Notes under the pieces: model-generated
Database searches by the model: none
What the model was told of the DNA's origin: nothing
What the model saw: the letters and a program-made list of their open reading frames with translations, nothing else
From: Casuarius casuarius
Lineage: Eukaryota > Chordata > Aves > Casuariiformes > Casuariidae
Direction: 5' to 3'
Assembly: GCA_003342895.1 (NCBI GenBank)
Contig: PTFA01000158.1
Span: 124,001 to 188,000, forward strand
Length of the DNA: 64,000 bases
Made by a program: the position numbers and the translations under genes
Part shown: positions 61,501 through 64,000 of the stretch, piece by piece
Layout: every line of letters begins with the position of its first letter
Position numbering within the stretch: the stretch's first letter is position 1

Positions 61501-64000
61501 AGCAGCGCGTTTATTATTCAACCCAAAAGGTTTCACAAGATGAGTTTAGTGAATAAACAGTTGAATCAGTGCCACTGAAGGAGTAATAAGGTGTGAGAAG
61601 ACAGAGGAGGGAAAGGCAGGAACGTCTTGTGTTGGTGTAAGGAAACTAGGAGTGGAGTTGTACTCTGCAGTGTTGCCAGGGGAATGAACTCCAGGAGCCA
61701 GTGGGGCTATGCTTTAAAGCCTCAAAATGATCTCATGAGACACTGCGACACAGTCTCAGCAGCTGGAAAAGCTCCGAGGCTTGAAGAACAGAAAGAACAT
61801 CCCATGTAGCTAGTCCTTCTGCCTCTGAAGTTTGTTCCCTAATGTTAATATTTTTCTGTTCATTTCTACTCTGTGGATAGCAATGTTCCAGACATAGAGT
61901 TTCCATCAAGTTCCCTTTAGAAATTTTGATGAAAGATCCCACAACAGGATTTATCTTATGTTTCATCCCTTTTATTTAGTCAAGTTTTATCCTCTGTTGT
62001 TTGTGACTTTCAAATCAGCCAGTACTGACAGTTATCATGACTGTGCTTGGATGTCATATACACAGTCATATACACTGTATACCATCTGTAATTTTTCAGC
62101 AAAAGACACGTAAACCTTCTAAACCATTCTTGTTGCTCACTTTGCCCATCTCCATTGTCATAACATCTTTGTGCCCCAGACTGCATTATATTTTATTTCT
62201 GTCTTTCCAGAGCATAGCTGGAAACTCAATATGCAGTATTTTTTCAGACCTATCCTCAGGCCAGTAATGCTGCTTGTAAGTTTTTCACTAAAATTGGTGG
62301 TGAGTTTAAAACCCTGGAAGCATATGTTCCTTGTATTGAGCAAGTGATTGCAATGTGACTTGTATTTGATTCTTTATGTTTCCTCCTTTGTGCCCATAAC
62401 AATAGTAGTACTGCTATTCAAAGTGCCATTAAACTGGCAGGCAACAGAGCTCTTGCAGAAATAGCCATGCAACAAGTGTGAAATAAGGACATAAACTTAC
62501 AAAACCACACTCACAAGACCCAGACATCTTTCTTCATCTGCACCTGCCTCTTCGTGGAGACAGGAAAACAAGGTCTGCCAGCATGACACGAAAGTTGTCA
62601 AATTTGGCCTTCTATGAACCGAAACAAGAAATGCCTTCCCTGACTTGGGATCCTTTTCTGAAAATGCCTGGCCTCCAGCCTTGACAAATCAACACCAAAG
62701 AGAGTTAAATGCCATCATAAATTATATCTTGCATCAACAAATGTTCCACATATACTATATCCCATATGTAGATGTTATTTCCCTCCATATGGGCAGGAGA
62801 AAGCTGCCTCAGCTGCAGTGAACAGAGCACTTAACTAAAACATCAGCTGAAGCAGGAGGTTCCAGCTGGTTGAAGCTCAGCTTACATGCTCCAGCGACTC
62901 CTGGGACAGCAGAGATTCATGCATGGCCATGGAAGCAAACAGGAATTAAAGAAAGAAAATAGGCTGACTTTTATTCATCGGGCTCTGAGAGCCAGGTTTT
63001 GGGTGGGGGGTTCATCTGCCAACGTTTGAGTCAGATGGCAGAAAGCAACAAGCTTACTCCTTTTTTTTGTAATGCACTTATGAAAGTCAACAAAGTTTCT
63101 TCTCCCATCAGGGACTTTCACTTTACAATGTCACTTTGGCTAAAATTTGTCTTTTCAAACCAACTATCCGTGCAGAATTTGCTGTGGACGCTACTGTTTC
63201 TGTATTACCAAGGGAAACCTGAAACCTTCAGGCAGTAACAGTGTGGTAGGAAGAGGGAGAGGAGAGGACAGAAAAGTCTGACAAAGCACTAGGAGATTCC
63301 TTCAGGATTTTTAGGAACGTCTGTGAGGAAATAGTATTTTATTAGATTTCTCTTCCAAGAGATGCTACGACACTAACAAACCCACTATTCTTAACAGTTA
63401 GTTTTCTTTGAAATTAAGCATAATTGGACTAGCTATTCAGTATTGTTATATTAGGTGTAGCAGTAAAATATAAATATTTATGTGTTCCATAATATTTAAA
63501 CAAGAAATTAGATTTTCTTTTAACCTACCAATTAAGGGCCTTTAACTGGCAGTCCTACTGAACCATATAACAATTGTGAAAGCTTGCCCAGCTACAAGTA
63601 ACCCAGTACTTCTCCACATAAAAAATACTTTAAAAGCATAATTACATTTATTTTTCAGAGAAGAATAGTCTTTGTTGAGCTATGGCAATAAGAAAGATTG
63701 TAGCCTGTGCAAGTGGAACTGAATAGAAACCAGATTATAGATTACTGTGATCTAAATCATTTAATCATTCCCCCTTTTCCTCCTCCTTTCCTCAGACATA
63801 CTGTGTTTCTCTTGCCCGCGTGAAGGTTATTCATTGGATAAGTACTAGTTTTCGTTCTGAAAAGCTTTTCTCTATGTTTATTCACTGCTGCATTTTTTTT
63901 CCTGCAAGTTAATGTTTAGTATAAAGAAAAGACTATTTGGAAAAGCAAATATTCAAACTGTAATCCTTTGTGGGTGCTATTGAACTGGCATTTTGGTTTT

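Larger units (their letters stand above)
45001..64000 (+). other. DLG2: DLG2 intron, second part (runs off the window)
   Basis: Continuation of the intron after PDZ3; no acceptor for the expected next exon is recognisable before the window ends. Contents: a GC-richer patch at 45.15-45.45 kb, a nested SINE cluster at 45.58-46.08 kb, an old sauropsid-type repeat at 46.24-46.34 kb, GC-richer patches at 54.8-55.0 kb and 55.35-55.6 kb, A-rich sequence of unknown origin at 58.5-59.7 kb that might be old LINE, and a poly-A at 61470. All open frames are short and unmatched. For 46.4-54.7 kb and 60-64 kb I see nothing beyond ordinary AT-rich intron, apart from weak candidates listed separately. Confidence 0.75.

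Noticed and set aside
1..64000. CRISPR arrays, operons, ribosome binding sites, phage or defence systems
   Set aside because: The window is vertebrate intron sequence. No regularly spaced repeats or prokaryotic gene organisation are present.

Overview
This window is vertebrate nuclear DNA and lies almost entirely inside introns of one gene on the + strand. The gene is recognisable from three short coding exons as DLG2 (PSD-93/chapsyn-110), a synaptic MAGUK scaffold. The exons are 442-510 (linker between PDZ2 and PDZ3), 10017-10173 (first two thirds of PDZ3) and 29656-29758 (last third of PDZ3). Their reading phases fit exactly: GG|A across the first junction, phase 0 across the second, and a phase 1 exit. 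The exons total 329 bp, about 0.5% of the window. The rest is intron: the end of one upstream, complete introns of about 9.5 kb and 19.5 kb, and more than 34 kb of a third whose downstream exon is not visible here. No bacterial-type genes, operons, CRISPR arrays or clear RNA genes are present.

The organism is most likely a bird, or at least a sauropsid. The evidence is a CR1 LINE 3' fragment of avian style (about 1995-2160, minus strand), an older CR1 reverse-transcriptase remnant (about 16300-17200), ancient MIR/CORE-SINE copies, and other old repeats of a type I recall from sauropsid genomes. No Alu, B1 or L1 elements were seen. The sequence is AT-rich, with a sharp GC- and CpG-rich island at 19212-20457 that reads as a minus-strand solo retroviral LTR.

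Layout: 1-441 intron end; 442-510 linker exon; 511-10016 intron with CR1 and MIR fragments; 10017-10173 PDZ3 exon carrying the GLGF loop; 10174-29655 intron with two MIRs, the CR1 RT remnant, the solo LTR and small tandem duplications; 29656-29758 PDZ3 exon carrying the alpha-B histidine; 29759-64000 intron with a possible cryptic exon at 34495, a strong G-quadruplex motif at 33962, a nested SINE cluster near 45.6-46.3 kb and GC-rich patches near 45.2, 54.9 and 55.5 kb.

I found no convincing new biological system. The observations most worth checking are the solo LTR, the in-phase cryptic exon at 34495, the symmetric linker exon with a kinase-type motif, and the duplicated segment flanking the CR1 remnant.
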